Assembly (NCBI GenBank): GCA_946699065.1
Contig: CAMPDV010000007.1
Location: 1,240,001 to 1,304,000, forward strand
Length of the DNA stretch: 64,000 nucleotides
Direction of reading: 5' to 3'
DNA from: Loxodes magnus
Taxonomy: Eukaryota > Ciliophora > Karyorelictea > Loxodida > Loxodidae
The translations under genes were made by a program, and so were the position numbers. The notes under the pieces are model-generated. The model was not told where the DNA came from, did not search any database, and was given only the letters and a program-made list of their open reading frames with translations. Shown piece after piece: positions 24,420 through 38,500 of the stretch (its first letter is position 1; the number at the start of each line of letters is the position of its first letter).

Positions 24420-27328
24420 AAATAAGTACTTCTTTAATTCAGCTATTTTTATAAACTAAATTTTAAATAAGTTGTCCAAATTCTATAAATCAACACTTTA
24501 AATTATCTATAGAGCCTTTTTTAAGATTAATAGCAACAGAGAAGAAAAAATAAAAGAATGCTTAAAAATATTGATTATGGTATACATATTTAAAGAACTA
24601 TAATTAAAAAAAGCAACCTTTTTAGTTCCACCTAATAAATTATAATAATAGCAGGTAAGCACTAAAATAGCTAAGCTATTAAATACATTTATTACAATTA
24701 AATAAAATAATAATGCATCTTATATTTAGCTACTTATATTTTAAACTACTTCATAATCAACTATTACTTCAAATATTTTATTCATTTAGCATATTTCTAG
24801 CCAAATTTTCTTTTCTAATACCTACGACTTTAGTTTCTAAAGTGATTATTTAACTTAGTTTCTAATTTTTAAATTGGATTAAATGATATATATGAATATA
24901 AAAGGCTTTAAATAGTAATAATCTTAATAGATATAATAAATAATAGAGATAAGTTTAGTAGTTCATTTAATTTTATTATTATCTTCTATTATTTTTATTT
25001 TCTTCCTTTAGCATAAACTTTCTAATTACTTCGCCCTTATATTTACCCATTCTAAGATTCCTTCAATTATATTTTAATTTTTATTATATCTATCTAAATT
25101 ATTTGAGCATGCTACTAGATTTAACTATTTTTATAGTTATAAGATAACTAGAAAAGCATAAAGATATATAAGAAATAATCCCACACTAAAGTAAATTGTA
25201 ACTTGTCTAATTATTTAATCATATTTGGAATGTGAAAAGGCTTTTTATTAGTTAAGGCAATAATTAATTATAATAAAGGTATGAATAATAAACTTAAATT
25301 CCCTCTTTGATATTATAGAACTTTAATTAGTATACTTATAATTAAATAATAGGATTATTTAATTTAACTAATTGATTTATTGCTTTGACTAATTTGTAAA
25401 TGTAGCTAAACTTCTAGTATATATAGACTTATAATTTATAACTAATTAGCAAAGCTTTATTATTTAGATCTTAAATATTTAATTTCAATTTTCATTTTAG
25501 TATTTATTAGCAATGCTTCTAAGCATTACGCACTTTTAAAATAAAGGAGTAATTTATTAAAACAAGAATATTTGAATGAAAGTTTAAATGAATACTAAAT
25601 TAAAGTTAGGAACTTTAATATGCTAAAGATAGACAATACCTTCTATTAATTTTACTTATTTATTATCATTTTATTTAGTACAATGCTAAGCTACCAGAGA
25701 TATCCAAACTTACTTTACTATTTTTCTTTATTTTAATGCTTTAAATGTAATATAACTCATAGAATTTCTATCTGCGCTAGATAGTATTAGCAAGCCTATT
25801 TAGTTGATCGTTAAATTAAAGTAAGTTGAAGCAATAAATCAAGAAATATAAGAAAATATCCCAGTTTATTTAAAATAGACTATTTGAGCAAAGATATCCT
25901 TATGTAATAGTAAAATTAAAAGGATTTTGTTACTATCTATCTAGTAAAATGTCTGCTAAAGCTAGAGACAGGATAATTATTTATCAAAAGCTACTTGTAT
26001 ATAAATAATATTTAAGAAACTCTTACAATCAATAAGCGAAACTATTCCTTTCAATATATTAAATAATAATCTCTTTCTTAGCAATATAATAATTATTAGA
26101 ATCCTTCACTTTTCATTTGGAATAGCATTAAAAATAATAATCAAAATAACTTGTTAGAAACTATATAGCATAAATTAAAGTACAATATATAAAAATGTAT
26201 TGACTAAATAAAATAAATATAGAGCATGATTATATCTAAATCTTATTAAAGTTATAAAAAATATAAATTTATTATGTTAAAACTATTTCACACTTATATA
26301 TAACTACTCTATTTTTAACATTTTCCTGCTACTGAAAGCTAATTATATAGGCTATTTAACAATATAAGCATTTTTATTTTTATTGCTGAAGATTTATTTC
26401 TTCTTACTCCAATATCTTCTTCGAATACAACCAATTATTAAGCTAAATTTTATTGATGTAATTCTCTCAATTAAACAATGAATTAAACTTATCTTCAAAA
26501 ATAGGTTTAAATATTAATGATTTGAAACTAATAAAATTAAAGGAATCATTCCTAGACTATTTAACAATGATTTCATCATTTATATTTCAAAGGTTTTAGT
26601 AGCAACAAATCATTCAATAATAAATATGTAGCTGATATATAGATTCTATGATTAAGCTAGTTCATCATACTATTTACTCAAAGTAGCTGCTTAATTATTA
26701 AGAAGGTATTATAAAATGAATATAATAAGTACTAGCTTTAAATAAAACTAAAGGTAAAATATTAAAATTTGAATGATCTCATTTGTTAGTATACTCTATA
26801 CATTAATAAGAATTTATAAATATGTTAATGTCTTATATGTACTAGATTAAAAGCTAAGAAGCAAAAAACAAGTCACACATATAAAAATAGCATATTTTCC
26901 CATAAACAAATAATACAAACTTAACTATACAAATCTAATTACTATCTTTAGAAATCAAAAATATTGCTTAAAGGAGATATACAGTAATTTAACGATTATT
27001 ATATCATTAATCACTTAAAGTAGATATTTAAAATCGCTTTAAACCCTTTAGTTAGTTGCTTCTTTTTTAAATCAATTTTGGTTGATAATAAAGCAATAGT
27101 ATTAGTTAGTAAAAATAGAAAGAAAATTAGCAGGTTATTTATAGAGATTATTTTGGTCTAAGCATTTCGAGATGATATAAAGCAGAGAGCCTAAAGAAAT
27201 TCTCATAATAAAAAAAGTTATGAAGTATTAAAGAGAAAAATAAGTAAAATTAAAGGGCTAGAATTAAATAAAAGATTTAAAATTACTAGCATTTTATGCT
27301 TTGTTTGAATCTCTGTAATAGTTTAAAA
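24420..27328. other. Long AT-rich spacer with one weak coding-like patch
   Basis: About 2.9 kb with no supported gene. One patch on the plus strand near 26375-26719 reads more like protein (AEDLFLLTPISSSNTTNYQA, then in another frame NNELNLSSKIGLNINDLKL and KLKESFLDYLTMISSF, ending at TGA 26717-26719), but the frame shift between the two parts is not bridged by a clear intron and there is no ATG, so it is not called as a gene. Confidence 0.4.
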
Positions 27329-29608
27329 ATGTCTTAAGTTAACTTATCTGGATTAACCTAAGGCACATGTGAGCAATGCCTATTAAGTTCTCAATAAACT
27401 GGTAGTCTTATTCTTACTTTGGAGTGCCAACATACTTTTTGTTTACCTTGTATCAAAAGCACGTAAAAGCATAAGTACTTCATATAATGTCTTAAGTGCA
27501 AAATAATTGATTTTCAAGACATAAGCTAAATAGATTAAATATTGCCTGAATAGCCTATTTAACAAAACTTTTCCTAAAATATAAACGCTTCATCATCTAA
27601 GACACAAGTACAGGCAATCTGTTCTATTCATAATTAGCCGTAAGAGATAATGTGCATATAAGATCTTACTATGATTTGCAAAGAATGCTCACAAAGCCAT
27701 GTAACTGATGGTCACGAGTTTATTGAGGACAACGAGCTTATAAAATAATTTATCAATAATCAAACTCAAGAAAATAGATAAAAAGTAAAATAAGCTGAAG
27801 TAAAAGCCATCGATCTGTTAAACAATTATTATTCATAGTTAGAAACAATGAATACTAAACAAACTGAAGTACTGGATAAAGTTAAAAATGATACTTAAAG
27901 TTTAATGTAAGCTCTATAAGCTATTTCGAAGAGTAGAGTTGAGGAAATTAATCATTAATTTGCTAATCAAAGAGAAGAATTTGAGTAAAAAGTGTTTATA
28001 CTGGAGCAAATTATCAAAAGATGTGATAAAAACACAGAAAGCTGTATTAATAATGAATTTGCTAAGGAAAGTTCTTCAAAAATGATTGAGGAGTTCTAAA
28101 ATAGACTGAAACAAATAGAATTTATGCGGTCATGTTATCAAAACAAAGAATTAAATGAATTCGTATAGGAAAATCTATCCTTTACCTTTAATTAAAATAC
28201 TTTTTAAATCAAGTAGCTGATAGAGAATTTTGGAACTTTTAAAATAGAAAAAACAAATGAAGTATGCTAAAAATAACTAGAAAAATCAGAGAAAATATAA
28301 GAATTTACAGATCCATAAGAATAATAGAAAAGCAAATCTAGTAATTAATTATAAGATGTATAAATATCGTAGAAGGACTCATAAGAAAAAATTGATTAAA
28401 TTACTTCTAGAAAATCTAATAACTTTGATGAAGAAAATATGTTTAGGAAATCCCCTACTTAAACTATTTCTTTTGGAAACTCACTACCTTCTCCATCTTA
28501 ATCTTTTGCTAATAGTGTGAAAAGCTCTTTAGTCATTGCAGAGAGAGAAGACCTTGAATAATTAAAAGGGAGTTTCTAAAGTTTAGATTAGGAGTATATA
28601 GACAACTTTATTTAATACCGAATTTTATAAGATGAATAAAAGCAAAAAGAAAAAGCTTAGTATATGGCAGTGTCATCAGATTTGTAATACTAGTATATGT
28701 GATAAAACTTTACTTATACAATAGAACAGCCAAGATTCTTGTATTCCATAAGATGGAATACAAACGAAGTGATAATATTTGACTGCCAAACTGAAACTTT
28801 TCAGTTTAAATACGCAGTTTCAGACATTGTTCCAATTAACGTTTAATTTCCTGAAGGAAGTGGTCACGTTACTATCAATAATAATAATTGACTGTTTGTG
28901 AGTGGAGGCCTACTTTAAAACAAAGCACAAACTTAAGTTTCAGTTTATAATCCAGAAGCAAATATTTTATTTCCAATCCAAAATATGATATTCCCAAGAC
29001 AAAGGCACGGAATTATTTATTTCTAGAATTAAATTTATGTTTTTGGAGGACAAAATGGATGTCATGAAGATTTTATTGAAACAGCAGAGAGATTCGATTT
29101 TTTTACTTAATCTTGGTATTAGCTTCCAAATTTAAATTAGCCAAGGAATAATCCAACTAGTTTTATACTTAAAAATAGAATTTGGCTAATTGGTGGAAGT
29201 GGACCAGTGATGGGAAAACCAATGTACGTAAATATGATTGAATTTTATGATCCAAAAACAGATAGATTTATACCAATAGGACCTTCCAAATTGAAATATC
29301 CTTTAGTTGGTTATACAATGGCAAGTCTTTAGATTTCAGAAAACACAACCTTAATTTTCGGTGGTTATAACAAAAAATCACATAGAGAAAGTTTCTTCTT
29401 TGATGGCTAAACTTTCGTTAAGGGTCCTGATCTTCCAAACGAAGTTAGATTTTATTCAGGAAGAGGATCAGTTTGGAAAGATACTGGTTATTGTTTTTTT
29501 AATTCTAAAGTTGGATTGGGAATTTTTAAATTCTGTAATGGAAGATGGTCTGTTTTAGTTCCGCCTCCCTAAAATTAAGAGAAAAGAATAATTACGCTTC
29601 AAAATTGA
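27329..29608 (+). CDS. RING / B-box / coiled-coil / kelch protein (TRIM-like)
   Basis: Probable E3 ubiquitin ligase. ATG 27329, TGA 29606-29608, 759 residues, no introns. The RING finger is complete C3HC4: Cys14, 17, 33, His35, Cys38, 41, 54, 57 (CEQC, ECQHTFCLPC, CLKC). A B-box type 2 follows with Cys98, His101, Cys109, Asp112, Cys117, Cys120, His124, His129. Residues about 145-330 are coiled coil, then a Ser/Gln/Lys-rich linker and a second short coil. From about residue 465 a kelch-like propeller is visible: FVSGG, YVFGGQNG, WLIGGSG, LIFGGYN, each with downstream Trp/Tyr. So it has the tripartite TRIM architecture with a kelch C-terminus instead of SPRY. TGA is Trp in YMWQN and NNNWLF. The end after PPPQNQEKRIITLQN is inferred from loss of order. 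Confidence 0.93.
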
Positions 29609-31357
29609 GTAGACTCATTTAATTATCTTCATTATAAATCTTAAGTTAAATAATCATATTATTATACATTAGTTATTAAACCATTACACTCTAAATATTC
29701 AAAGCCTTAGTAATCGTTTCTATTAATCTTACAAGTAGCTTCCACCATAAAATAGATTGAAAATGCTTACTTAATTCAAGTTATAATCCTTATTTCATTC
29801 TTATTATATGGATTCTATTTTAGAATTTAAATAAGAATTTCTTATTATTAACAAAGAGATTTTTAAACTAGCATTCTTAGAGCTTACTATTAAACTATGA
29901 TGAGGTATATTAGTCATATAATAAAATGGCAATATTAAAAACTTATAGTAGATTTAAAGATTACTATCTACTCTATTTTATCTCTAAAATTAGATTGTAT
30001 AATTAGATCTAATATTAAAATTATTTTAGTAGTTTTCATCATAAAGCGTTTATACTAATCTTAAGAGTTGATAATATAATGCTTTAGTCAACTTTTAAAT
30101 TTATTTATAAAATAGCTTTATAATAAAGTTTAGCTATTTATAGCATCCTTGAATGATCAGACTATAAAATTAAAATAGAGTGGAATAGCATTTTCCTAAT
30201 TTACTTAATTTAAAGCTATGAAGATACCTTACTTGATTTCTTTTTAATAGATTTGTCTAAATAATTTAGCTTTAGTATTATTTACAAAATAGTTAGCTAC
30301 TTTTCTTAATTTACTAAGTTATCTAAAGAAAGATAACTATATCCCATTTAATATAAATATCTCCCTGTTTTTCCTCTGATAGCATTTTGATTAATTATTA
30401 AGCTTTTATATTTTTTATTTTCAAAGCTTTATTGGAGTAAATTAAAATTATAATATCATTATTTTAGATTATGATTCCTAAATTCCAAAATGTTCCATCT
30501 TAGTGTTTGGTTAAAGTTACCTTATATCATTTTAATTCTTTAGTTTCCCTTCTCCGATATATCAACCTGTTTCATTGGCTGATTTAATTGATATTACTTA
30601 GCAATTCCCACAAAAATATCTATTTTAGTGTTGTATTATTTAAAATATTATAAGGTATAAGTTCCTTTAATATATTACCCTTTGCTTAATTAATAAACTT
30701 AAAGATAGAAAAATATAAATTTAATATACCAAAGTAAAAAGCTACTTCATTAGCTAATTAGTCTTATATAATATATAGCAATCAACTAATAGCTTAATGT
30801 GAGATCTATACACTATTATCTATTCATAAATCCAGATAGCTACATTTCTATATCTATCATTTCAAACTTTTTTCTATTTACCTAGAGAAGATTAATACAG
30901 TTTAGCTATCATAAAGAGTTGATAAAGCATATTATAGAATATATAAGTAATTATAGATTTAAAGAATTAATAACAACTCATTTTACTTTAATAGGAATGC
31001 CTTAATCCATATTATCTTCTTACTTAATAATAATTTAATACTCTTGCTTTTATAAGGTTATAATTAAAAGTTCATGGAATCAAAATTAATAATGTGAATG
31101 TGTTACTAATAGGACTATCAAAACCTAATACTAGCTTTCTTTCTTGTTTAACTTTTATAAGGGATTTTTATTAGTTAGTCACATTGATATAGCCATTTAA
31201 TTAAAGCTTATTAATTAAAGAATCATTTTTATGAAATTTGATTTAGTTTCTTTATCTTTTTTGATTAAAAGAGGAACAAAAGAATAGTTAGTTAATAATC
31301 TTAGAAGATTGAGCTATAAGGATTAAATCGAATAAAAGGAAGTTTGTTTATAGAAGT
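29609..31357. other. Intergenic spacer between convergent genes
   Basis: About 1.7 kb of AT-rich DNA with no gene or structured element recognised. Confidence 0.5.
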
Positions 31358-32098
31358 TCAAGCTTTGTTTTCTAGAGTTGGTAGATGAGGAGAATTTTAT
31401 AGTATTGGTTCAAGTGGACATAAATAACAAACTAAAATAATAAATTTACCATTGTTATTATAGCACTTTGATAAGTACATTATTGTTTGTATTATAAAAA
31501 CTGATAATGAAAAGCCTAATGCCGCTGGGTAGTAAAGTATAATCAGAATAATTGAAGTAAAGAGCATCAATACTCTCAATGCTACATTTTTACATATTCA
31601 TGCATTGGTAATGTGACTGATACATCTAGATCATAATCAAAATAGAGGAGCTACTATAGTTATAAAAATAGGAGTCATCATAATCAAAAGAACAATTGTA
31701 GTTAAAATCATACAAATTCAAGGGGCTTATCTTAATTTTTTGGCAGTTTTGTAAAATAATCTGTATTAATTATTACTTGTTTGCTATTAAAGGACAATTT
31801 CCATAATGCAAAGCATATCACCAAGATCTGCATTAATATCATACTTGCAGTGAACGCAAAAGTCTAATTTACACTTACACTAAACGTGATCCTCCTTAAA
31901 TTAATTTTTATACAAACATCTAGGGCAACTAACTGCTTTGTCTGTAGTTTAAGTTTCCATAACCTAATTTTCTTATTATTCAGGCAATTTGTTTTCTTAA
32001 TTAGGCTAACTGACTTATCCTTTCTTTTCTTTTAAATTTTAAGCTTCTTAATCAGTTTCAGCCAATTAAATCTCTTTGTTCTATACCTTTTAGCCCAT
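31358..32098 (-). CDS. Membrane protein with IBR-like zinc-binding region
   Basis: ATG 32098, TGA 31360-31358, 246 residues, no introns. The first 50 residues are Gln/Glu/Lys-rich. Residues 58-84 carry six Cys in the spacing CPRC-x12-CKC-x4-C-x2-C (Cys58, 61, 74, 76, 81, 84), which resembles half of an IBR (in-between-RING) zinc module; a full RBR ligase would have RING1 and RING2 around it and neither is present. Two long hydrophobic segments follow, about residues 115-146 and 158-195, then a short tail. The combination IBR plus two membrane spans recalls membrane RBR proteins such as RNF19 or RNF144 types, but without RING domains ligase activity is doubtful. Trp in APWIC, FWLW and NAWIC is TGA. 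Confidence 0.75.
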
Positions 32099-32586
32099 TT
32101 CTATTGAAATTTTCTTAAATCTAATCAATTAATTTAAATAATTTCATAGCAGCACCAATTTATTTATAGAAAACTGTTATTCTCTTTTTATATTCAAAAT
32201 ATCTATCATCTTTAAAGAACTTCCAATTATCCTTTAAGATTAAGGATACTAAGTTTATAAATTTAGAGATAAATAAAATTAAAAGGAAGGGAAAAAATAA
32301 AAGTTGAGCAGTTAATATGTTTAAGTTGAACTTCTCAGTAGATAAAGTTTAAGAAATGCTATTCTAATAATTGTTGCAAGCTATTGATATTCTGATTATG
32401 AATGCTTTGTAACTAAAAAGCTATGATTTATGCTACTAAAGATGTCTATCGTATTAAGTATATCTACAGAATATTTACTTTATATATTTTAATATTTGAA
32501 TTTTAAGAAGGTAAGTGCTTTAAGACACTTTATAAATTTAGACTTTAAATGTATATTAGAAATATTTTATTCAAAACAAACAAAAA
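32099..32586. other. Intergenic spacer (divergent promoters)
   Basis: Gap between the start of the IBR-like gene (minus) and the VPS13-like gene (plus). An upstream ATG at about 32319 opens a frame without chorein similarity and was not used. No promoter element recognised. Confidence 0.45.
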
Positions 32587-35500
32587 ATGAATACGCCTAC
32601 AAAATGATTTTTACAATTCATAAAGAACAGATTTCTCAAACCCCATATCCAATAAGTTGAACAGGAGAGTCTTTAGTATGAAAAGAGTAAAGCAGTGATG
32701 TGGTTCTAAAAATGTCTCTTCAATCCTTCTAGTTTCTAATTCTACATTTTTAAAGTTGCTCAAGCAGAAATAGGAGAAATTCTAATATCTTGTCCTTTTA
32801 AAAATTTCTCTGAATAAAGTTTGGAAATAAACTTTAAGTAAAGCAGATTTGAAGTTACTCATAACTATAGGCAAAAAGATTCCATTCAAACCATAGAGTC
32901 AATTATAGATGACTACTTCTATGTCTAGAACCTCCTGCAAGAGATTTCCTATCTAAACTCTTACAACAATTTTATTAGAGACATCATCAAAAAGTTTAAA
33001 ATTCACTTTGAGAACAACTTCAAAATAATCTATTCGTTTAGTGAAGATAAAAATTCACCCAAGATAAAGATAAAGTTTAACGAGTTGAGTAGTTAGGAAG
33101 ATGAAGGAGAGTACTAATACAATAGAATCATAATAATATCTAAGTTAAAAATTAATGTTTTTGGAATCAAAATCCTTATCTAGAAGATACAAATTACTCT
33201 CAACTTAAATGGAGATTTCCTACAATCCTAGCATTTCAGCATTGTTTAAAATATTATTATTGATTCTATCAGCATCGATTTTCCTGATCACTAGAACTTC
33301 CAAGAGATAGTCAATAAGTTTTAAGAAGTAAAAGAATAAAAATCACATTAAGAAATTCTGAAGAAGGTTTTGCGCAAAGTTCATGAGAAAATATAGAAAA
33401 AGATGAGTTCAAAATCGTGATTCTAGATAGTGAAAACATTTTATAAAAAGGAAATTTATAAAAAATTAGTCTTGTAGAAGATTAAGAACAGACTTGAGGA
33501 AAACTAAATGGATTTAGCCTTTTTTAATGATATAGTGTAATCCTTAAGTTTGGACTAATGCATTTAGTATACCAAAGAAACTCTTTATGAAAATTGTCCA
33601 TCTCTTGAAAAGGGTTGAATGAACTGAATATTATATAGACTAACTAGATCAAGAAACATTAAAGAGTTAGAAAAGGAATAAAACTAAAAGAGTATAAGTG
33701 AGCAGTCAAAATAGTTTTTCTTACAAAACTGATTGATAGATATCAAAGCATTTGTTAAAAATATTAATATTGGGACTTTAAGGAGCAGTAATGAATCTTG
33801 CATTTATATGCAAAATATAACTTTTTAACTAGATAAAATAGAATAATTAACCTATAAATTAAACTTCGACAAATTTAGATACTAATTCAACTAGAAAGAA
33901 TCTTCAAACTCTCATAATAATAGAAAAATAGAAATTAAAAAGCTTTAATTTGCTTCCAAACCAAGTAAAGAGGATAAAAAGGAATTTATTGACTTTAATT
34001 TGGATTAGATAATAGTTTCTTGTGATGAATATATGATTAGCTCAATTAAATCTTACTTCCAATATAATGAAAATCAAAAAAAAAATCTTTGAACCCGCGA
34101 AACTGCATTCCTCAATCTTTTAAGACCTTCTCCTCTATTTAGAACTTAGTCTACTGAATAAAGCGTTGATATAAATTAGAATTTTAATGGATTTATAATG
34201 AATGCCAAATTTTAGTATTGAGTAAATTCTTGTATCTGAACTCTTAATTTGTAAAATGTCTAGTCTGACTGAATTGATTTCACTTTCTAGAAGATAAATT
34301 TATACTGTAAGTAGAACTAATAAACGAATTCCATTTTTTCTTCATCTGGATGAAAAATGAAAGTAAAAAAGGCTACAGATTTTAGAAGGGAAGAAAAGTC
34401 AGCTTAGCTTAAACTCAATTTCTAGCTTCCTTGGATTGAAGTCAATTTATAAAATCAGACACTGCAGCAAATCTTGCAACTGGTAAATTCACTTAGTTTT
34501 TTAAAAAGCTAAGAAGAGCAAAATGAGATGATCAGAATAGATTTAACAACTCCTAGATCTAGAGAAGCAGCTTGTAAAGCCCTTCTTCACATTATTCTTT
34601 AGATAAATGGAATAATTTTAAGCGTTAACTATACAGAAGGCTAAAAGATACTTAATCTTTAATGTGCTATAAATGATATCCTATTTAAATCGAGTTTGCA
34701 GTTCTTTAAATTTTCATGAATATTGGCAATGAGAGAAGTATATGTAAAACTTAATGATTCATATGTTTTTAAGTCCAGTAAGGATATTTTCGATTAGAGG
34801 AAATCAGTTCTTCTAGAAAAACTCAAGTACTTGGATTTTAAGATTCCTAGGAATGATAGAGGACTAGTTGCTTCGGGAATTCATAGGAAAAGAGATCAAT
34901 GAAGCTATAGAAATATTGACTCTGAAATAGAAATTTGTGGGGGAAGTGTATTCATAGGAATTTTTAAGGAATTTTTCGAGTTATTTTAGGTAGTTTCATA
35001 GAACTTTTAAACCTAGTAGTACTCAAGTAAGAATAAGCCATAGAGTGGTGAAACTGAGCCTTTTTAAAACAACTTTGTAATTCTTAAAAAACTAGTCATT
35101 AATTTAAAATACCTAGAAATCTCTTCCATTTATCAAGATGAAATTTTGTACTTACTTAGCTGCAATAATTTTATTTGTGTCTTGGACATTTATAATAGTA
35201 ACTAGATTGTGAGAGTCCAAGCTTAAAACCTATTTTTAAAAGATAATAGTTTGGCTAGCGTTAGAATTCCTTCAATAGTTCAGCCTAAAGAAGGTCAAAA
35301 GAGTGTTTTAAAAATACACTACGAAAGTAAGTTTAAAAAGCAAAACTACTCATAACTGTAAATAAAAATAACATAGATACAAGTATTATTCCTTTAAAGA
35401 GTATTATCTGAGTTTCTAACCTGAATGAACGGAATTTTAGAAAGTATTTGGATCTAAAATAGTTATTAAAGCTAAGCTGAAGAAAGTAATTTTCATGTAG

Positions 35501-38500
35501 AACTTGTAATTTAAAATAGCATTGTTCATCTTCTTAGAAACTCACTTAATGAAGAAAAATTTTAAATTAAGTGCAAAAAAATAAAACTCTGAAATTCTGG
35601 CTTCTGAAAATTAGACGATTTTATTACTAAAGAGGATAACCTAGTATTTTTTGAGCAGCAAATAACGAATGAAGAAAGTAAGAGGTTTACAAGCAAGCAA
35701 CATATTAATGAAATAAAAACAAGCATGAACAAAAGAAGATTAAACTTTTCAAAAGGAGATTATTAAGAGCTGTTTATGCCTGAATGAATTCCAGATAATG
35801 AAATCTTCAATTAAATTACTTTTAAAAATTAAATTCACAGAGAAATTATAATTCAAGAAAAGATTATTAATGATTTTAACGTTTATTACTTCCCATAAGT
35901 TGATGTCTTGGATTTGTAAAAATTGAAGTTGAATCAAGAATTTTATTCTCTAAAAATGCAAAAAATTAAAAGTTAAAATAAAGTGACTGCTCACAATGCC
36001 AAAAACTTTGATCAAGATAGTTCCTCAAGTAATTATGATGAATCAGAAAATTCATATTCAGAATAAGAGGAAATTTAAAATAATTTATAAGAGCCTTAAA
36101 ATAAAAATCATTATGAAATGGAAAGCAATCAATTCAAAATTTTTAGGAATGAAATTGCGTAGTTGACGTAAGAGCAGTAAGAATAAAAAAGTGAAAATAA
36201 ATGATAAATTGAGGTTAGTTAAGTATAAATATAGCAAAAAAACTAAAATAACTTTTGCGATATAAATTAAAAGGATGCTAAAATTATAGTTGGATGAATA
36301 GGCTTACAACAAGAAAGTAAAGACAGTAAAGACATTGTGATTTAGATCCAATCTAACTAAGATGAATCAAGATCTTCTGATTAACCCTTTTAAATTGAAG
36401 TGAATTTTGGGCATTTTTTCTTAAAGCTTTTTTAAGATTAGTTGACAACTCTTATCAAGTTATTTTAAGAAAACTTATCAGAACTCCCTATGAGTATCGT
36501 AATACCTAAAAAATAAAACTTTTCAAACAGACTATGGCTTGATTTAAAGTTAAATTTTAATTACTTAAATGTTGATCTTATTAGAGGTAATCTTATTAGA
36601 GCTCTAAATTAAAATTCTGATTTCATCATTCCTGATCTCTACTTTAGTGAAATAACGGCTTGAAATTTGAACGTTCAGTTCCTTTCCTATGAAAATGCAA
36701 AATCTTCATGAAGTATTCAAATATCAAAGTTAGAAATTGAAGACTTGAGAGCAAATTCAATGCTCCAAAAGAAAAATATATGAAAGTATTTTGACTGTGA
36801 GGATGAATATGAAAAGTCAGAAAAGCAATAATCTACTTGCGCAAACCAAAATGAAAATCATCAAGACTAAATTAAAATAGCTATTTAAAGAGATTAAGAT
36901 ATTGCATAAATGACTTTCAACATTAGTAACTGCTTTTTGGTATCTGTGCCTGACTTACTTCAAGAAATAGCTCAGTTTTTCATGACTTCATTAAACTCTA
37001 AATTAGCAAGGAGTTTAGTGAATGAAGCATAAAATGATATAGAAACTATCATTCAAGTTAATTTTAACAAAAGCCTCTTATGTATTCCTTCAGATTTCTC
37101 TATGAATGAAAATAGCAAGAATTTTGTATTGTTAATTGGTATATTTAAATCTTCAATAGAACTTAAATATAAAGGAGATTATATAATAGGCCCAGGTTCA
37201 ATGGACTTGCAGGTAGAACTTTAAATAGATAAATTAATTCCAAGTGAAGTGAAGAATGAAATAAACAACTAAAGATACGAAACTTTTCCTAAGATAAGGA
37301 ACATTATTGAAAATCCTGTTTTTATTCAGTATTCATATTTATATTAAAAGCCAAAGTATAAGTAAGGCTACGTTTCCATTCAGCACAATATCTAAATCAA
37401 AGACTCTATTTACATTTAACTAGATATGAGTGATCTGTAAATTCTAATTAGCACTTTAAGAAATTTATTCAGATCTTCAATATTTAAATATGGAGGAACA
37501 GAGCAAGATAGCTAAGAAGCTTCTTAAATAAATCTAAGCTAAAGCACGGAAAGATCTGATATAAGCTTTATTTCTTGCTTAGAGGAAGAAAAAGACTTAA
37601 CTAAGGAGATTAAATAAATAAGCTATATGCTATTTGTTGAGAAAATCATCATATAATTAGATAGCAAAACTGTACCCTTAATCAAATTAAATCTAAACCT
37701 TCAAATTGGCTATTAGGACTATTAAACTATTGAAAAGAATCTATAAATCTCTACAAATATGAGCGTTGAATATTTCAACAAGAGCTTAAGCGAATGGGAA
37801 CCCTTCTTAGAAGAGTGAAAATGTGAAGTTATTGGACAAGAAAGCGATAATTTGTTATATGAAGTTGAATATCAAACTGAATTATCTTCTAAAGATAAGA
37901 AAAGATAGAAAAAACTTAATGAAAAGCTCAAGAGACTAAAATCAGAAGTATAAGAAAATAGTAATCTAGAACAAGAAGAAAACTTGCCTAATAATTAGTG
38001 AGATGTGAAAATTAAAGGAACTGATCTACTTTTTAATATTTCTACAGCTTTCATTTAAACAATTTCAGAAGTATACAGACTTTATAAAAAAGATATAGAG
38101 TCTAGTATTAACTATGGCTATAAGTTTGAAAATAAATGCGAATTCGATATAACTTTGAAACTGGAAGGCTAGGAAAACTTAATCAAAATAGCAAAAAATA
38201 GCGAAAAAAAAAACAGCAAACTTAAGTCTAAGATACGAAATTCAGCTGAGATAATGGCAGGAAACTATTAGCCAATATAAAATGTTCCAATTGAACATTC
38301 AGGAATATATGTATATCCTATAGGAGATCGATTTTAGAAAAATAGATAGAGTTCAAGAAACAAAAATAGATTCCCAAGAGTGGATAACTTTAAAAACCAA
38401 GTTTCTCATTTCTTTACTAAAGAAGAACCAATTAAAAGTATAAATGTTAGAAACTGCTGCTTGTGTTGCTTTACTCCTGAGGAAAATGAAGCAACTGTAT

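Noticed and set aside
32319-32586. An earlier start for the VPS13-like gene at the upstream ATG reading MFKLNFSVDKVQEML.
   Set aside because: It lacks chorein similarity and is in spacer-like DNA, whereas ATG 32587 begins directly at the chorein helix.
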